Positions 6,102-8,644 of a DNA stretch of 8,644 bases are shown here, piece after piece. Source of the DNA: Nitrospira sp. (GTDB taxonomy: Bacteria; Nitrospirota; Nitrospiria; Nitrospirales; Nitrospiraceae); assembly GCA_025361385.1 (NCBI GenBank), contig JANYAJ010000001.1:1-8644 (forward strand), given 5' to 3'. The position numbers and the translations under genes were made by a program. Within the stretch, counting starts at the first letter, position 1. Each line of letters begins with the position of its first letter. Under the pieces are notes generated by a model that worked only from the letters and a program-made list of their open reading frames with translations, was not told the origin of the DNA and ran no database searches.

Positions 6102-7910
6102 ATGACGGTTGAGGTAGACGTATTGGCCGGTGGAACAGGGGGAAAGAAAGGAGGTCGCTCGGCGAAACCATCGCGCTACGCGATCGAACAAAACGTGCTT
6201 GATAGCTTGGTGTATCGTGGCCTGATCAGCCTCTCTGATCTGACTGTTGCAGTCGATGAATCGTCCGATGGCACAGTCGATCTCGAATCTCTCCTCCTGG
6301 ACCGCTATGGCGTTCAGAAAGAGGCGCTCGGGTCTGCGCTAAGCGATTTCTATCAATGTCCCTATCTGCCATATGACGAACGGACCGCAATTGACCGTGA
6401 GCTGTTGAAAAACCTCAATGTCGACTATTTGAAAAAGCATGCGTGGATTCCCATCGCGCGGCGCGGCTCGTTAATAGACGTGCTCACCAGCGACCCGCAC
6501 GATCTCGACAAGGGGTGGGATGTGCGTCGCGCATTTCCTGGAATGACCATTCGCTATGCGGTCGGGTTACGCCGGGACATCGAACAATTTCTTCATCTGG
6601 CAACGGGGCAGGGACCGAGAGGGTCGATTGGCGCCATTCTCGGCGAGTTGGTCCATGAAATCCATCTTGAGGCTGCCATCGATCCTACCTCCGGTGGAAT
6701 CGACGAGAACGATTCAGCCATTGTCCGGTTGACCAACCAAGTGATCCTCGAAGCCGACCGCCTCGGTGCGTCGGACATTCATATCGAACCCTACGCGGAG
6801 CGTAAAGATATGGCCGTGCGTCTGCGCGTCGACGGCACCTGTTTCACCTACATGGGAATTCCCGCGGCCTATCGGCGCGCGGTCGTGTCGCGCATCAAGG
6901 TCATGGCCAATCTCGACATTGCCGAACGGCGTAAACCCCAAGACGGCAAGATCCGGTATCGGCTGGCAAAGGATCGAGAGATCGAATTACGTGTCGCGAC
7001 CCTGCCGACTGCCGGACAGGATGAAGATGTCGTGCTGCGGATTCTCACGGCCAAGCAGCCGATGCCGCTTGAGGCGATGGAGTTTGCTCCAGAAACCTTG
7101 CGGGCCCTTCAAGCCATTGCAGAGAAACCGCATGGGATCATCCTCTGTGTCGGACCAACCGGGTCCGGAAAAACGACGACGCTGCATGCGATTCTCAAGC
7201 ACATCAATACCGACGAACGAAAGATTTGGACGGCCGAAGACCCCATCGAAATTACCCAGGACGGTCTCCGCCAAGTTCAGGTCCATCCGAAGATCGACCT
7301 GACCTTTGCGACCGCGATGCGGGCATTTCTGCGTGCCGACCCCGACGTCATCATGATCGGCGAGATGCGGGACAAGGAAACGGCTGATATCGCCATTGAG
7401 GCCTCGCTCACAGGGCACCTGGTGCTCAGTACCCTCCATACGAACAGTGCGGTTGAAACCGTGATCCGATTGTTGGACCTTGGTTGTGACTCGTTTAATT
7501 TTGCCGATGCTATGGTGGGAGTCCTCGCCCAGCGGCTCTGCAAACGGATCTGCACCCAGTGCAAAGAGGCCTATCATCCGAGCCGACAGGAGTACGACGA
7601 GTTAGTACAGGGATACGGCGCGGAGGGTTGGCCCACTCTCGGTATCGAGTATGGGCCTAAGTGGCGTCTCTACCGTGGACGAGGTTGCGAGGTCTGCAAC
7701 CGAATTGGCTTCAAGGGCCGAGTACCCCTCCATGAATTGCTGCTTCCCTCGGAAGGCATGAAGCAGCTCATCCAAGCTCGATCACGTACCGCCGAGATGC
7801 TGACGCTCGCACAAACAGAGGGTATGGTCACATTGGTCCAAGATGGCATTCGAAAGGCACTTCAAGGGCTCACCACCTATCGCCAAGTCAGAGCCGTGGC
7901 GATGAAATAG
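6102..7910 (+). CDS. pilB: PilB/GspE-type pilus assembly ATPase
   Basis: A hexameric cytoplasmic ATPase that powers pilus (or type II secretion pseudopilus) assembly. The chosen ATG 6102 gives 602 residues. The upstream GTG 6054 would overlap pilX by 19 bases, and AAAGG at 6089-6093 suits ATG 6102. The N-terminal 150 residues resemble a GspE/MshE-type N-domain (LVYRGLISLSDL, then LLLDRYGVQKEALGSALSDFYQCP). The core has SDIHIEPYAERKDMAVRLRVDG, Walker A GPTGSGKTT (Lys357) and the Asp box. Walker B is DVIMIGEMRDKETA, with Glu421 as the catalytic acid. The His box TGHLVLSTLHTNSA follows. The zinc tetracysteine is formed by Cys484/Cys487 and Cys529/Cys532, a hallmark of extension ATPases and absent from PilT retraction ATPases. 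It is the last gene of the cluster, 29 bases after pilX. A GspE role cannot be excluded, but the pilin neighbours favour PilB. Confidence 0.93.
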   Translation: MTVEVDVLAGGTGGKKGGRSAKPSRYAIEQNVLDSLVYRGLISLSDLTVAVDESSDGTVDLESLLLDRYGVQKEALGSALSDFYQCPYLPYDERTAIDRELLKNLNVDYLKKHAWIPIARRGSLIDVLTSDPHDLDKGWDVRRAFPGMTIRYAVGLRRDIEQFLHLATGQGPRGSIGAILGELVHEIHLEAAIDPTSGGIDENDSAIVRLTNQVILEADRLGASDIHIEPYAERKDMAVRLRVDGTCFTYMGIPAAYRRAVVSRIKVMANLDIAERRKPQDGKIRYRLAKDREIELRVATLPTAGQDEDVVLRILTAKQPMPLEAMEFAPETLRALQAIAEKPHGIILCVGPTGSGKTTTLHAILKHINTDERKIWTAEDPIEITQDGLRQVQVHPKIDLTFATAMRAFLRADPDVIMIGEMRDKETADIAIEASLTGHLVLSTLHTNSAVETVIRLLDLGCDSFNFADAMVGVLAQRLCKRICTQCKEAYHPSRQEYDELVQGYGAEGWPTLGIEYGPKWRLYRGRGCEVCNRIGFKGRVPLHELLLPSEGMKQLIQARSRTAEMLTLAQTEGMVTLVQDGIRKALQGLTTYRQVRAVAMK

Positions 7911-7933
7911 CCAATCCCTCCGTATCCTGGTTA

Positions 7934-7946
7934 GGCCATATTGGCC
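7934..7946 (+). repeat. Small inverted repeat after pilB
   Basis: GGCCA-TAT-TGGCC forms a five-pair stem with a three-base loop, 24 bases after the pilB stop. It has no T-run behind it, so it is not a standard intrinsic terminator. It could still be a weak transcript-end structure or a small protein-binding palindrome. Confidence 0.3.
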
Positions 7947-8000
7947 CCTCTCACGGTTCTCTTCCATTCATGAGCTCCTCCATGTGAATCTTCCTCCTGT

Positions 8001-8031
8001 CGAAAATTGTCTTCCCAGGTCCGAAAACTGT
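8001..8031 (+). promoter_or_regulatory. Tandem CGAAAAYTGT repeat, candidate enhancer (activator) site
   Basis: CGAAAATTGT at 8001-8010 and CGAAAACTGT at 8022-8031 are identical at nine of ten positions and lie 21 bases apart, two turns of the helix. They sit at about -134 to -104 from the predicted sigma-54 start near 8135, a normal place for upstream activator sites. TGTC also occurs at 7998-8001 and 8008-8011, resembling the core reported for PilR sites. The binding protein itself is inferred. Confidence 0.55.
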
Positions 8032-8070
8032 TCATGTTGAAGGGGGAGCAGTCCCTAAGGCGTTCTTGTA

Positions 8071-8083
8071 TATCAATAGCTTA
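8071..8083 (+). promoter_or_regulatory. IHF-type binding site (consensus match)
   Basis: TATCAATAGCTTA matches the IHF consensus WATCAANNNNTTR at every defined position. It lies between the tandem repeat and the -24/-12 promoter, at about -64 to -52, where IHF bending commonly helps a sigma-54 activator reach the polymerase. Whether this organism makes IHF cannot be told from the window. Confidence 0.55.
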
Positions 8084-8108
8084 GGAGGAATTGTTCCCTT
8101 GTGCCTAA

Positions 8109-8124
8109 TGGCATGTCCCTTGCG
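8109..8124 (+). promoter_or_regulatory. Sigma-54 (-24/-12) promoter for the second fimT
   Basis: TGGCATGTCCCTTGCG fits TGGCAYGNNNNTTGC throughout, with GG (8110-8111) and GC (8122-8123) exactly ten bases apart. Transcription is predicted to start near 8135, giving a leader of about 40 bases to ATG 8175. The promoter also argues against using the upstream GTG at 8124 as the start of the pilin gene. Confidence 0.8.
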
Positions 8125-8174
8125 TGAGGGTGACTGGCGCTATGGGTGTACGAGTGCAAAATAGGACAGATTGT

Positions 8175-8642
8175 ATGGATAGGCTCAAGAACTCCGAGAG
8201 CGGCTTTACACTGATCGAGATGATGATTGCCGTGGCGATCATCGGGATTCTTTCGGCGCTCGCCATCCCATCCTATACGCAATGGAAATCCGATCATGAT
8301 CTGCGGGAGGCCGTGAGCGAGTTTTCCAGTAACTTAAACCTCGCGAGAGTCGTAGCGATGAATCGCAACCGCCAAGCGACGGTCACGATTCAATTGACGG
8401 GCGGACTCATTAACGTCAGCGGAATTGCTGCAGGGGCTCCAATATTTAGCGCTCAGATTCTGAACCAAAGTGTGACGGGATTGCCAGGTGGCACGACGAA
8501 CGTGGCGTTTTCGTCAATGGGCCTGAGCACGGCCACTGCGAATCAGAGCTTTCGGATCGCAAATGCGAAGGGGCTAGTCTACTCCGTGTCGGTGATGCCA
8601 TCAGGGAAGGTGACATGGTGCACAACGTCTACGTGTCCATGA
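8175..8642 (+). CDS. fimT: GspH/FimT-type pilin (second copy), canonical GFTLIE cleavage site
   Basis: A 155-residue type IV pilin-like protein. The short leader MDRLKNSESG is followed by the canonical mature start FTLIEMMIAVAIIGILSALAIPSY, with Phe+1, Glu+5 and Pro+22. The GspH/FimT region EFSSNLNLARVVAMNRNRQATVTIQ comes next. Then there is a Gly/Thr/Ser-rich beta region, and a tail with two cysteines (WCTTSTCP) that could close a small disulfide loop. ATG 8175 is chosen because it yields a typical short leader and has AGGA at 8163-8166. The frame runs upstream to GTG 8124, but that codon lies in the promoter. The N-terminus is more canonical than that of the first FimT-like protein, and this copy seems to open a second transcription unit. 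Its stop TGA (8640-8642) overlaps an ATG at 8639, as in the first fimT-pilV pair. Confidence 0.92.
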   Translation: MDRLKNSESGFTLIEMMIAVAIIGILSALAIPSYTQWKSDHDLREAVSEFSSNLNLARVVAMNRNRQATVTIQLTGGLINVSGIAAGAPIFSAQILNQSVTGLPGGTTNVAFSSMGLSTATANQSFRIANAKGLVYSVSVMPSGKVTWCTTSTCP

Positions 8643-8644
8643 AG
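8639..8644 (+). other. Probable start of a further gene, cut by window end
   Basis: ATG at 8639-8641 overlaps the TGA of the second fimT (ATGA), the same coupling seen at 3293-3296 between the first fimT and pilV. By analogy the next gene could be a second pilV-like pilin, but only two codons are visible. Confidence 0.45.

Noticed and set aside
6987..7577. 196-codon open frame on the - strand inside pilB
   Set aside because: Shadow of the pilB codon pattern; pilB carries all ATPase motifs on the + strand, and the reverse product resembles nothing.
8083..8103. Strong AGGAGG followed by TTG or GTG codons in the gap before the second fimT
   Set aside because: The possible frames are 8-21 codons, spacing is poor, and the stretch lies upstream of the predicted sigma-54 start, so it would not be on that transcript. 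It overlaps the IHF site.

Overview
The window looks like a chromosomal segment from a Gram-negative bacterium. My best guess is a Nitrospira-like member of Nitrospirota. That guess rests only on the general style of the proteins and the combination of housekeeping genes with a type IV pilus locus; no marker gene here settles it. Base composition and codon use look uniform, with no sign of mobile DNA, RNA genes or CRISPR.

Left part (1-1590): two housekeeping genes on the + strand, then one small regulator on the - strand. First is the 3' part of cysS (cysteinyl-tRNA synthetase). It is overlapped by rlmB (23S rRNA 2'-O-methyltransferase, SpoU family), whose start is uncertain. A 100-residue protein consisting of a basic Lys/Pro-rich tail and a LuxR-type helix-turn-helix converges on rlmB, and the two 3' ends overlap by 14 bases.

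Middle and right (1757-7910): a + strand type IV pilus assembly cluster in the order prepilin peptidase (pilD), fimT/gspH-like pilin, pilV-like pilin, pilW-like pilin, a large pilX/gspK-like protein, and a pilB/gspE-type assembly ATPase. The minor pilins match the set thought to form the priming and tip complex of a pilus. The peptidase would cleave and methylate them, and the ATPase would power assembly. pilD is interrupted by one in-frame TAG at 2144-2146, exactly between its zinc-binding N-terminal region and its two catalytic aspartates.

Far right (7911-8644): a 264-base gap, then a second fimT/gspH-like pilin with a textbook GFTLIE cleavage site. It ends in an ATGA overlap that probably starts another gene just outside the window. 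The gap holds what reads as a complete sigma-54 control region: a tandem repeat of about 10 bases with a 21-base period, a perfect match to the IHF consensus, and a -24/-12 promoter. A second -24/-12 promoter lies just upstream of pilD. I therefore infer that both pilus transcription units are under sigma-54 and an enhancer-binding protein, as in the PilS/PilR paradigm. No entirely new system is evident. The split peptidase, the two sigma-54 elements and the calcium-loop-bearing PilV-like pilin are the points most worth a second look.
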